Source: Chloroflexota bacterium
Lineage (GTDB): Bacteria; Chloroflexota; Anaerolineae; UBA7937; B3-Chlor
Direction: 5' to 3'
Length of the DNA stretch: 14,562 nt
Assembly (NCBI GenBank): GCA_030616025.1
Contig: JAUWYD010000004.1
Span: forward strand, 1 to 14,562
Shown: in pieces, positions 6,930-12,790 of the stretch
How the letters are laid out: every line of letters starts with the position of its first letter
How positions within the stretch are numbered: position 1 is the first letter of the stretch
Program-made: the position numbers and the translations under genes
The notes under the pieces: model-generated
The model's database searches: none
The model's input: only the letters and a program-made list of their open reading frames with translations
What the model was told of the DNA's origin: nothing

Positions 6930-7610
6930 ATGACAACACGAGCGACAGCGTTAGCGTATCTCAGGGTGTCCGGCAAGGGCCAGGTGGGCGGGCACGGCTT
7001 CACACGGCAGCGACAGGCGATACAGCAGTACGCCAGATCGGCCAAGCTGGACCTTGTAGCGGAGTACAAGGACGCCAAGAGCGGGACAAAGGAACTGGCC
7101 GACAGGGCAGGGCTGGCGGCGCTCCTGGACCACCTGCAATCAGACGGCGTGAAGGTCGTGCTCGTGGAGCGGGCGGACAGGCTGGCCCGGGACCTTATGG
7201 TGTCAGAGGTTCTACTTGGCCAGTTTCGGGACCTTGGCGTTACAGTCATCGCGGCCGACTCGGGCACGGACTTGACCGTTGGCGACAATGACCCTACCCG
7301 GAAGCTGATACGCCAAGTGCTGGGCGCTGTCGCTGAATTCGACAAGAGCGTGATCGTGTTGAAGCTCAGGGCGGCGCGTGATCGGATACGCCGACAGACC
7401 GGCAGGTGTGAAGGGCCGAAGCCCTTTGGCGACAAGCCGGGTGAAGCGGACACCCTGGCCCGTATCCGCCAGCTACGGCGGAAACCACGCGGGGGCAAGC
7501 GCCTGTCCGTTGCGAAGATTGCCGACAGGCTGAATGCTGAGGGCAGGCCGACAAGGGGCGGGAATCCTTGGAAGCCGGGCAGCGTCTACGCGATATTGAA
7601 GCGACTGTGA
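6930..7610 (+). CDS. Small serine recombinase (resolvase/invertase family), 226 aa
   Basis: ATG 6930 has GGAG about 8 nt upstream. The N-terminal catalytic domain carries R12 and nucleophile S14 in AYLRVSGKGQ, and ADRLARDL with D83, R84 and R87. These match the R8/S10 and D67/R68/R71 arrangement of gamma-delta resolvase. A linking helix (LGAVAEFDKSVIVLKLRAARDR in sense, residues ~131-152) leads to a C-terminal helix-turn-helix (VAKIADRLNAEGRPTRGG, then PWKPGSVYAILKRL). The length is slightly longer than classic resolvases. It may resolve multimers of the circle, invert a segment or act in mobility. No inverted gene cassette is obvious. It has its own promoter and operator. It coexists with a tyrosine integrase in the same element. 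Confidence 0.9.
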   Translation: MTTRATALAYLRVSGKGQVGGHGFTRQRQAIQQYARSAKLDLVAEYKDAKSGTKELADRAGLAALLDHLQSDGVKVVLVERADRLARDLMVSEVLLGQFRDLGVTVIAADSGTDLTVGDNDPTRKLIRQVLGAVAEFDKSVIVLKLRAARDRIRRQTGRCEGPKPFGDKPGEADTLARIRQLRRKPRGGKRLSVAKIADRLNAEGRPTRGGNPWKPGSVYAILKRL

Positions 7611-7624
7611 ACGGAACGGATGCC

Positions 7625-8074
7625 ATGAACGAACCTGAGACCTTGACGGACTGGCTGGCTGGATACCGACGTCGCCGCCGGCCAGAGTACGATACCGATG
7701 CTGAGTTTGAATTCCACATGCGGGTACTGTTCCGGCACTCCCGTTACACGGCGTATCGTGGCTGGAAGCTGGCCGATCTGGAAGCTGCGCTCGAGGCCGT
7801 CCGTGGCCAGCCCGAGCCTATCCCGGCAGCCAAGCGGCAACAGAGCCCCAACGCTGTTGCAACGCTGTTGCCTGTCGAACTTCCAGCGGCACCACAACGG
7901 ACAGCCCCATCATTGGACATCAACAGGGCCCTATGCTCCGACTGCAGCAAGGCTCTGCCCCCTGGCCGGAGGTGTGGCAGGTGCGCCGTCTGCGGTCCCC
8001 GGCATGAGCGGCAACAGGCACGAGATCGGAAGCGCCGCCAGAGGACCAGGAATCGGCAGGTTGTTGTGGTGTGA
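7625..8074 (+). CDS. Zinc-ribbon protein with basic tail, 149 aa, unknown function
   Basis: ATG 7625 lies 14 nt after the recombinase stop, and an in-frame TTG at 7568 would overlap it. The site is weak (GGAACGGA), which suggests coupling to the recombinase. The first ~60 residues look helical (DWLAGYRRRRRPEYDTDAEF...). Residues ~62-100 are Pro/Ala-rich linker. C104, C107, C117, C120 and C123 form a CxxC...CxxCxxC zinc-ribbon-like knuckle, followed by a very basic tail (ARDRKRRQRTRNR). This suggests nucleic-acid binding, perhaps as a partner of the recombinase. No family is recognised with confidence. Confidence 0.68.
   Translation: MNEPETLTDWLAGYRRRRRPEYDTDAEFEFHMRVLFRHSRYTAYRGWKLADLEAALEAVRGQPEPIPAAKRQQSPNAVATLLPVELPAAPQRTAPSLDINRALCSDCSKALPPGRRCGRCAVCGPRHERQQARDRKRRQRTRNRQVVVV
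7850..7871 (+). repeat. 11-bp perfect tandem duplication inside the zinc-ribbon gene
   Basis: AACGCTGTTGC occurs twice in tandem in the linker region. The unit is not a multiple of three, so loss or gain of a copy would shift the frame before the zinc ribbon. GCAACAG just upstream can pair with the CTGTTGC in each copy. Confidence 0.6.
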
Positions 8075-8096
8075 GGGTGTCACGGATTTGGCGATT

Positions 8097-8121
8097 TCAG
8101 CCCCTATAAACAAAGGGCTGA
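8097..8121. promoter_or_regulatory. Hairpin holding a CCCCTATAAA motif, upstream of the envelope-protein cassette
   Basis: TCAGCCC (8097-8103) and GGGCTGA (8115-8121) are perfect inverted repeats. The motif CCCCTATAAA (8101-8110) runs from the arm into the loop, and GCGATTTC flanks the hairpin on both sides (8091-8098 and 8127-8134). A near copy, CCCCTATAAATCAAGG, lies at 11084-11098 before the excisionase-like gene. A -10-like TATAAA is present in both, but I see no good -35. Confidence 0.35.
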
Positions 8122-8228
8122 GGGGCGCGATTTCGGGATACTGGACCGATAGCACCTTGGGGCCAGTTGCGTGACATTCTGGCCCTCTGAGGGCGACTAC
8201 GGGCCCTTGTGAAAATCAGAAATTGGCC

Positions 8229-8258
8229 TTGCTTCGGCAGGGGCCGGGAGCGTAAAAT
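8229..8258 (+). promoter_or_regulatory. Possible promoter giving a near-leaderless mRNA
   Basis: TTGCTT (8229-8234), 18-nt spacer, TAAAAT (8253-8258). Transcription would begin near 8265, right at the ATG at 8266, which lacks a properly spaced Shine-Dalgarno. The -35 is poor, so this is a weak call. Confidence 0.4.
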
Positions 8259-8265
8259 ACACGAG

Positions 8266-8844
8266 ATGCGAACCGTGATGATCACGCTGCTGTCGGGTGT
8301 CCTGTTGGGGGTGAGCCCTCAGCAAGAAATCGCCGCGCTGAAGGTTCGGGTCCGCGGCCTTGAAAGACAATTGGTTATGGCCAAGGCCAAGGCTGAGCAT
8401 CCGGAACCTGAGAGGTTGCAACTACCGAATGCGCCGAAAGCCTATTGGACTGACCCGGATCTGTTTGCCGAAGATATGTTGATCCGCGACATTATCGGCG
8501 TGCGACAGTCGGATGATTCGCCAGCGGTGTGGCTAGAGCGGAACAAGGGATTTGTGGGCCAAAAGATAACCTGGCGCGGCGTTGTGCAAAACCGCACGTC
8601 CGGAAGCCGCGATGCTTCCCACCACAGAATCGCAGCGGGCGAGCTCGGGCTGATGACCCTTCAATTTATCCGAGGCAAGGACTCCCGGGGATTCAAGAAC
8701 GGCACTTCCGTTATCGCCAGGGGCACCATTGATGGCATTGGCATTGAACCCACGAAGATCAAGAACAGGCAGGTTATCCACGGCGAGATAACCGTGCATG
8801 TCAAAGGCACGCTACAAAAGGCACGAACTGAGGCAAAGCGCTGA
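8266..8844 (+). CDS. Envelope-anchored or secreted protein with possible OB-like domain, 192 aa
   Basis: ATG 8266 is preferred over the GTG at 8209 because it puts a clear signal peptide or signal anchor at the very start: MRTVMITLLSGVLLGVS, with a basic residue and then a ~14-residue hydrophobic run. Residues ~20-45 (QQEIAALKVRVRGLERQLVMA) form a coiled coil. Residues ~85-182 (WLERNKGFVGQKITWRGVV...VIARGTIDGIGI) alternate beta strands in a way that recalls periplasmic OB-fold domains. That last call is tentative. It is a stand-alone gene bounded by non-coding DNA, unlike the packed operons around it. This is typical of a 'moron' gene carried for the host or for exclusion of other phages. Function unknown. 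Confidence 0.68.
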   Translation: MRTVMITLLSGVLLGVSPQQEIAALKVRVRGLERQLVMAKAKAEHPEPERLQLPNAPKAYWTDPDLFAEDMLIRDIIGVRQSDDSPAVWLERNKGFVGQKITWRGVVQNRTSGSRDASHHRIAAGELGLMTLQFIRGKDSRGFKNGTSVIARGTIDGIGIEPTKIKNRQVIHGEITVHVKGTLQKARTEAKR

Positions 8845-8854
8845 AGTAGGCGCT

Positions 8855-8889
8855 AAAAAAGTACCCCCGCGTGAGCGAGTCACCGGGGG
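8855..8889 (-). terminator. Intrinsic terminator of the minus-strand RNA
   Basis: CCCCCG pairs with CGGGGG, and TCAC with GTGA, with one bulged base and a 5-nt loop. Minus-strand UAC and then six U (8860-8855) follow the stem. On the + strand the A-run precedes the stem, so it is built to work leftward. Confidence 0.72.
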
Positions 8890-8920
8890 CGTGGCCGAAT
8901 CAGAGAAACCCTGAGACGGC
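8855..8920 (-). ncRNA. Minus-strand small RNA with own promoter and terminator, ~66 nt
   Basis: The unit reads right to left. A near-consensus promoter (8955-8926) points to a start near G8920. The transcript folds into two stem-loops. The first pairs GCCG with CGGC and TCAG with CTGA around the loop GGUUUCU (8920-8894). The second is a 10-bp terminator stem with one bulge (8889-8864) followed by UAC and U6. It does not encode a peptide of any length. Promoter, start, folds and terminator are spaced exactly as in plasmid antisense RNAs. The 5' loop region is complementary, 10 of 11 positions, to 4456-4466, just upstream of the Shine-Dalgarno of the terminase operon. Target and role are inference. 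Confidence 0.62.
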
Positions 8921-8925
8921 AATGT

Positions 8926-8955
8926 ATTGTACCCCACAGCCTGACGCGCTGTCAA
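8926..8955 (-). promoter_or_regulatory. Near-consensus sigma70 promoter on the minus strand (drives the small RNA)
   Basis: Read on the minus strand: TTGACA (8955-8950), an 18-nt spacer and TACAAT (8931-8926). The -35 is a perfect consensus and the -10 differs by one base. No protein gene lies downstream on that strand before the terminator. Confidence 0.72.
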
Positions 8956-9016
8956 GGGCGGGCAAGTCCCCTCCGGGGCGAATCCGGGCACCTCCGATGT
9001 TCGCACATCATAGCGG

Positions 9017-9060
9017 AGCCATGGCAGAGCCAATGCGACCGCAATGCGTCTGCTATGGCT
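9017..9060. other. 12-bp hairpin in the structured non-coding region
   Basis: AGCCATGGCAGA (9017-9028) pairs with TCTGCTATGGCT (9049-9060) with one G-T wobble. The 20-nt loop holds CAATGCG twice. It lies upstream of the 134-aa gene and, on the other strand, upstream of the small-RNA promoter. Candidate origin, nick site or operator. Confidence 0.45.
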
Positions 9061-9130
9061 GGACATAGAAGTGGGGCGGCACGGCGTACACCGCCCGCCC
9101 CGTGGCGAAGCACAACAGAGGTGCCCCGCG

Positions 9131-9535
9131 ATGAAAACATCGGACAAATCAAAGCGTACCCGCCAGCAGAAACCAAAGCAACCCCATCCGCGGACATTCA
9201 TCCGCCAGCCTAAGCCTGGGGATACGCGCCCTGCCCTGTCGGCTGGTGAATACGGCGACGACTTAATGGGCCAATACGTATCCGAACTCAACAGCGCCTG
9301 GCTGAATGAAGCTCTCCATACCAACGGCGGGCTTGTGTCGCAGGAGCGGGTAATTGCAGACCTGCAAGCCCTACGGGCGAGATACCGGGCGGAATACAAG
9401 GCAACGCTCGTGGAAGATGTTACACGATGGGCCGGAGGACTTCACGGTGAGCGCCTGTTGGCCCTCCACGACAAGGCCGAAGGCCTGGCCACAGAACAGA
9501 TGCACGCAGACCGGCCAAGCGAAGCGGCAGCGTAA
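9131..9535 (+). CDS. Protein of unknown function upstream of integrase, 134 aa
   Basis: ATG 9131 has AGAGG about 10 nt upstream. The N-terminal ~35 residues are Lys/Arg/Pro/Gln-rich (SDKSKRTRQQKPKQPHPR) and probably disordered. Residues ~40-120 look helical (DLMGQYVSELNSAWLNEAL, ERVIADLQALRARYRAEYKA). No family is recognised. Eighty-seven bases separate it from the integrase, with the 9-bp inverted repeat between them. The basic start suggests DNA or RNA binding, which is only a guess. Confidence 0.65.
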   Translation: MKTSDKSKRTRQQKPKQPHPRTFIRQPKPGDTRPALSAGEYGDDLMGQYVSELNSAWLNEALHTNGGLVSQERVIADLQALRARYRAEYKATLVEDVTRWAGGLHGERLLALHDKAEGLATEQMHADRPSEAAA

Positions 9536-9566
9536 CGACCCGAGGTTTACGGACGGTCGCCCTGGG

Positions 9567-9601
9567 GTGTCCAGGCCCCGGGGCGGCCACAACCTGGACA
9601 C
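9567..9601. promoter_or_regulatory. Perfect 9-bp inverted repeat in the integrase leader
   Basis: GTGTCCAGG (9567-9575) and CCTGGACAC (9593-9601) are exact inverted repeats around 17 nt. A third half-site, CCTGG (9561-9565), can pair with the same CCAGG, so two hairpins compete. It ends 8 nt before the integrase Shine-Dalgarno (GAAAGGG, 9609-9615). It could be an operator, a translational switch or an integrase-binding site. Confidence 0.55.
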
Positions 9602-9622
9602 GAAAACCGAAAGGGCAGACCA

Positions 9623-10906
9623 ATGGCAAGCGTATTCAAACCAACGTACCTGAGACCGATACCGTTGGGGGCGAATCGCACCACGCTCAAGAGCAAGCCG
9701 GCTGTGAGGTTCACAGATCGGCGCGGCAAGAAGCACGTTCGACGAATTCATGTAAGCCGCGGGGGCGAGCTTACCGGGAAGATGGTTTGCGAACAGACAA
9801 AGTGGTGGATGCGATATGTACTGCCGGATGGAACGGAGAAACGAGAAAAGGGATTCAAGGACAAGGTGGCAACTGAGCAAGAGGGAGCGCGGCGAGAACG
9901 CATGGCCGCAGGCCGAGCATCGGGCCTGTTGGGTGTCGATCCGAAGTTTGTCGGCATGGCAATTGCCTCACACTTGAAGGCTTATGAGCAAGATCGTATC
10001 CGCCGAGGTCTGGACGCGCGCAGCAGCCGACTCCGCATGCGCAGGCTGCGGCGTATGGCTGATGAGGTGGGCTGGCCCACTCTAGCAGCAATCACGCCGG
10101 ACAGTATGCGGAACTTTATGACCCGGCTCAAAACTAACGGCAGCGCCGACAGGACGATTAACGACAATTTACATGCCGTGATGACCTTTTTGAATTGGTG
10201 TGTCCAGCACGAGCGACTCATCGCGAATCCCCTTAAACATATCAAGGGCGTGGAGCGGCCACGGAACGTATATGTGCGTCGATCGCTGTCGGCTGATGAA
10301 TTGCGGAGACTCCTAGACGCAGCCGCGATGGGCGGCCGGACGGCTGGACGTGGCAACCCAGAACAACGGCGATTGGCCTATCTCACTATGGCCAAGACCG
10401 GCTTACGATACCACGAGTGCCAACTCTTACAGTGGGGCGATATTGACTTCGGAGGGCCGGAGAGTCAATCCTACTTAAACCTTCGGGCAGAAGCGACGAA
10501 GGCCCGGCGCGAAGAACACCTACCGATGAATCAGGAACTGGCAAGAGAACTCCAAGCTGCGAAACCGCCAGAAGCTCGCCCGGCCGAGCGGGTGTTCCGG
10601 TCAATGCCTCACTACCAAACTTTACACAATGACCTAAAGAGGGCAGGTATTGAGTTGGTAGACGATACGGGCCGACACGTTGGTTTTCATTCCTTACGAA
10701 TCACCTTCGGCACTCTCTTGGCCAAGGCTGCTGTGGCCCCCCGTACAGTTTCCCGGCTCATGCGGCACCGCGACATCAATATGACCTTGAAACTGTACAC
10801 GGACTGGCGGGCGCTATCGGCACCGGAAGAGGCCGTGGCCATGCTCCCCGATCTGACTGATACGGGCACCGGCCAAGCGGACACACCGAATCGGCAGGCG
10901 GGCTGA
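9623..10906 (+). CDS. int: Tyrosine recombinase / phage-type integrase, 427 aa
   Basis: ATG 9623 has GAAAGGG at 7 nt. Domain order: a basic N-terminal part (MASVFKPTYLRPIPLGAN...), a core-binding SAM-like domain (residues ~108-210) and a C-terminal catalytic domain. Catalytic residues visible are R262 (TGLRYHE), K293 (EATKARR), H356 and R359 (HSLR), H382 (LMRHRD) and nucleophile Y392 (TLKLYTDW). The active site is therefore complete. The start and end of the protein recall integrases of Planctomycetota genomes, from memory. It would insert the circle into, and with a helper factor excise it from, the host chromosome. A likely attP lies directly downstream. The leader carries a 9-bp inverted repeat. 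Confidence 0.93.
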   Translation: MASVFKPTYLRPIPLGANRTTLKSKPAVRFTDRRGKKHVRRIHVSRGGELTGKMVCEQTKWWMRYVLPDGTEKREKGFKDKVATEQEGARRERMAAGRASGLLGVDPKFVGMAIASHLKAYEQDRIRRGLDARSSRLRMRRLRRMADEVGWPTLAAITPDSMRNFMTRLKTNGSADRTINDNLHAVMTFLNWCVQHERLIANPLKHIKGVERPRNVYVRRSLSADELRRLLDAAAMGGRTAGRGNPEQRRLAYLTMAKTGLRYHECQLLQWGDIDFGGPESQSYLNLRAEATKARREEHLPMNQELARELQAAKPPEARPAERVFRSMPHYQTLHNDLKRAGIELVDDTGRHVGFHSLRITFGTLLAKAAVAPRTVSRLMRHRDINMTLKLYTDWRALSAPEEAVAMLPDLTDTGTGQADTPNRQAG

Positions 10907-11106
10907 AAGTATTGACGAAAAGTAGGCCCCCCGGCGTCTGTTTGGGGCAATCTGTGTCCGTCTCTGTCCACAAGGTAGCAGATAGGGCCATGGATTGCGG
11001 CAAAAACCCCGGCATATACAGGGCGTGACGTAGTAACGCAGAAGCGCTATTGCAATGACGCAGCGCCGACAGGTCACGAAATCCCCTATAAATCAAGGTT
11101 CAAATC
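10907..11106. other. 200-nt intergenic region, candidate attP
   Basis: No gene is visible. AGTATTGACGAAAAG occurs at 10908-10922, just after the int stop, and again at 11121-11135, just inside the next gene. Between them lie GCCCC/GGGGC (10926-10930, 10944-10948) and GCGCT/AGCGC flanking the palindrome ATTGCAAT (about 11045-11070). Repeats on both sides of a core beside int resemble integrase arm sites. The att core itself cannot be fixed without the host junctions. Confidence 0.35.
10908..10922 (+). repeat. 15-bp direct repeat, copy 1 (possible integrase arm site)
   Basis: AGTATTGACGAAAAG begins two bases after the integrase stop codon. It is identical to 11121-11135, 213 bp downstream. Confidence 0.5.
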
Positions 11107-11382
11107 ATGGCCCGAAAACGAGTATTGACGAAAAGGCGCAAAACGAAGCAAGTCCAGGAACAGACTCTAGGCCAAGTCCCGGCACTTATGCGGCTGGTAG
11201 ACGTGGCCCGCGAACTGAATGTGTCCACGCGGCAGGTCCGCCGGCTACTCGCCTCTGGCCGATTCTACCCGGCCGACGTGAGCTTGGGCGGGCTCCGCGG
11301 CCGCCGATGGCGGCGTGATAGGTTCCTTCGCTGGATAGAAGCTGGGGCCCCACATGCCGACGCCTGGGCATCCGCCGCCTGA
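11107..11382 (+). CDS. Excisionase-like HTH protein (MerR/AlpA-type), 91 aa
   Basis: ATG 11107 has a weak AAGG at 8 nt. A basic N-terminus (MARKRVLTKRRKTK) leads to a helix-turn-helix at residues ~29-53 (RLVDVARELNVSTRQVRRLLASG). Then come a basic wing (GLRGRRWRRD) and a closing helix (RFLRWIEAG), the usual layout of excisionase/AlpA-like winged HTH proteins. The gene follows int and the candidate attP, as expected for a directionality factor that bends attachment DNA. It could equally be a transcription regulator. An intrinsic terminator overlaps its stop codon, so int and xis can be controlled apart from the replication genes. Confidence 0.75.
   Translation: MARKRVLTKRRKTKQVQEQTLGQVPALMRLVDVARELNVSTRQVRRLLASGRFYPADVSLGGLRGRRWRRDRFLRWIEAGAPHADAWASAA
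11121..11135 (+). repeat. 15-bp direct repeat, copy 2 (possible integrase arm site)
   Basis: Identical to 10908-10922. This copy lies within codons 5-10 of the excisionase-like gene, so it also encodes protein (RVLTK). Confidence 0.5.
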
Positions 11383-11417
11383 CCAGCAGTCCGATTCATG
11401 GCGGGCGGTTCTTTTTT
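11372..11417 (+). terminator. Intrinsic terminator after the excisionase-like gene
   Basis: CCGCCGCC (11372-11379) pairs with GGCGGGCGG (11400-11408) with one bulged G. TGA and TCA extend the stem inward. The stem is followed by TTCTTTTTT (11409-11417). The stop codon lies in the stem-loop. This is the best + strand terminator I see in the window. Confidence 0.62.
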
Positions 11418-11455
11418 GTCCCTACGATGTCAAGTTTAACGGTGAGGGGTACAGC

Positions 11456-11686
11456 ATGGAACGACCAGTCAAAGCACTTCGACATCTCCTGAATGGGTAC
11501 TCAGAATCCGAAACGGCCCGGCGATTGAATGTATCGTCGCCCACCATTGCCAGGGATATGGAGCACCTTGCACGAGACTTTCCTGGTCTCTTGACGGCGA
11601 TTGCGATTGTCAAACAGGTGAACAAACGAGAAGCCCGGGGGCTGATGGGTACGTTTGATGCCAAAATCGACCACGCCAAAGTCTGA
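11456..11686 (+). CDS. Small HTH protein, 76 aa
   Basis: ATG 11456 has GAGGGG about 7 nt upstream. The in-frame ATG at 11354 would start inside the previous gene and read through the terminator hairpin, so it is less likely. Residues ~6-42 (KALRHLLNGYSESETARRLNVS, then SPTIARDMEHLARDF) form a clear helix-turn-helix. The rest is a short helical tail (ALIVKQV-type, basic). It overlaps the PrimPol start by 29 nt and is probably coupled to it. It may regulate replication or the operators described here. Confidence 0.72.
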   Translation: MERPVKALRHLLNGYSESETARRLNVSSPTIARDMEHLARDFPGLLTAIAIVKQVNKREARGLMGTFDAKIDHAKV

Positions 11687-12788
11687 GGATCCGCTGGCCT
11701 GGGCGATGTACTACCACCGGATCGGCTGGCGTATCATTGCCACGCGCCATGAAACCAAGAGGCCGGCACGGCGATGGAAAACCTACCAGTGGCGAAAGCC
11801 GACTGACGATCAAATCCGCAAGTGGTTTCAGGATGGGAAGTATACGCCGGCCGTGGTGTTGGGTAGGGCGTCCGGCAACAATGGCCACGCTCTGTTGTGT
11901 CGTGACTTTGACGACCCGAGATCATACGATGCCTGGCAAACGGAACAGCCCAAGCTGGCCCGTACCCTACCGACAAGCTCCACACCGAACGGCCGCCATG
12001 TATTCTGCCTGTCCAGCTGGTCCGGTTTCCGACATTGCGGCGACGGCGAACTCAGGGGAACGCGCGGGCAGTATGTTCTGCTACCTCCGGGGCCCGGGCG
12101 GCAATGGCTGGTCTCAATCAAGGGCTCAGGGCTACCGATCATCGACGATCCCTGCAAGGCTGGGCTGGGAATACCCCCCCCTAAACCCCCCTTATCTCAT
12201 CTATCTATCCTCTGTTCACCTCTACGCTCCTCTATAACACAAGGGAGTCATCCGAGTATCCCGGAGATCATCAAAACGACCTTGCCGGGGGGGAAAAGAC
12301 AACGGCATGATGCGGTTTTCTACTTCGCGCGCAGGCTCAAGGGCCTACCGCAATTCGCCAGTATAGACCCGCGAATGCTCAAGGCGCTGGTCCGTGCCTG
12401 GCACCGCAAGGCCCTGCCCTATATCCAGACCAAGGACTTTGAAACGACCTACATAGATTTCTTGAAGGGCTGGCCAAGGATACGCCAGCCAGGGAATATA
12501 TCGTTTCTGGACGATGTGCTCAAGAGGGCCACGGCCCATCCTGTTGCGGGATATGAGAATCCGAAGATCGGGCTCCTGGCGGCGGTCTGCCGCGAACTTC
12601 AAAAAGAGCAAGGCCGGGAACCGTTCTACCTGAGTACCTATGTAGGCGCGCGGCTCCTGAATACTACACCCATGAGCATCAGCCGCGGCTTGTACCTCTT
12701 GCGAATGGAGGGGGTTATTGAGCTTGTGCAAGCCGGCAGCATCCGAACGCGCAGAGCATCCCGTTATCACTACACGAAGGAAACCTGA
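11658..12788 (+). CDS. Primase-polymerase (Prim-Pol domain) with C-terminal winged helix, 376 aa
   Basis: Start at ATG 11658; the TTG at 11655 is the only alternative close by. Residues ~12-150 fit the bifunctional primase/polymerase N-terminal (archaeo-eukaryotic primase) family: AMYYHRIGWRIIA...KRPARRW, TPAVVLGRASGNNGHALLCRDFDD with catalytic D83 and D85, STPNGRHVF with H114, and ELRGTRGQYVLLPPGPG. Residues ~170-200 form a Pro/Ser-rich linker encoded by a pyrimidine tract. Residues ~321-370 (YLSTYVGARLLNTTPMSISRGLYLLRMEGVIEL...) look like a winged helix for origin binding. There is no helicase domain or separate helicase gene, so the element would need a host or helper helicase. It makes primers at the element's origin. 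The fibre-like gene follows within 2 nt. Confidence 0.85.
   Translation: MPKSTTPKSEDPLAWAMYYHRIGWRIIATRHETKRPARRWKTYQWRKPTDDQIRKWFQDGKYTPAVVLGRASGNNGHALLCRDFDDPRSYDAWQTEQPKLARTLPTSSTPNGRHVFCLSSWSGFRHCGDGELRGTRGQYVLLPPGPGRQWLVSIKGSGLPIIDDPCKAGLGIPPPKPPLSHLSILCSPLRSSITQGSHPSIPEIIKTTLPGGKRQRHDAVFYFARRLKGLPQFASIDPRMLKALVRAWHRKALPYIQTKDFETTYIDFLKGWPRIRQPGNISFLDDVLKRATAHPVAGYENPKIGLLAAVCRELQKEQGREPFYLSTYVGARLLNTTPMSISRGLYLLRMEGVIELVQAGSIRTRRASRYHYTKET
12174..12238 (+). other. Pyrimidine-rich low-complexity tract inside the PrimPol gene
   Basis: C8 (12174-12181), TAAA and C6 (12186-12191) are followed by ~45 nt made mostly of C and T. It encodes the linker between the catalytic and DNA-binding parts of PrimPol. 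On the other strand it reads G6-TTTA-G8 followed by purines. Many satellites and phages keep their origin inside the rep gene, so it is a candidate. It is also prone to slippage. Confidence 0.5.
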
Positions 12789-12790
12789 CA

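Larger units (their letters stand above)
8845..9130. other. 286-nt non-coding, highly structured region
   Basis: No + strand gene is visible. It contains the minus-strand small RNA with its promoter and terminator (8855-8955), then CCCC/GGGG around TCC (8969-8979), GATGT/ACATC around a 4-nt loop (8996-9009), and a 12-bp hairpin (9017-9060). An antisense-type RNA next to dense hairpins is typical of a replication-control or origin region, though no iterons are visible. Confidence 0.5.

Noticed and set aside
6758..7498. 246-aa minus-strand open frame opposite the serine recombinase
   Set aside because: Its composition is Arg/Ser-rich, typical of an antisense shadow, and the + strand gene has a full catalytic set.
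8209..8265. GTG extension of the envelope protein
   Set aside because: It would bury the hydrophobic signal 19 residues in and lacks a ribosome binding site.
8812..9399. 195-aa minus-strand open frame
   Set aside because: It runs through the small-RNA terminator and promoter, has no Shine-Dalgarno and has shadow-like composition.
11097..11106. GGTTCAAATC, like a tRNA T-loop, just before the excisionase-like gene; considered as a tRNA-derived att core
   Set aside because: The flanking bases do not form a T-stem and no acceptor sequence follows. A 10-base match is too short to claim.
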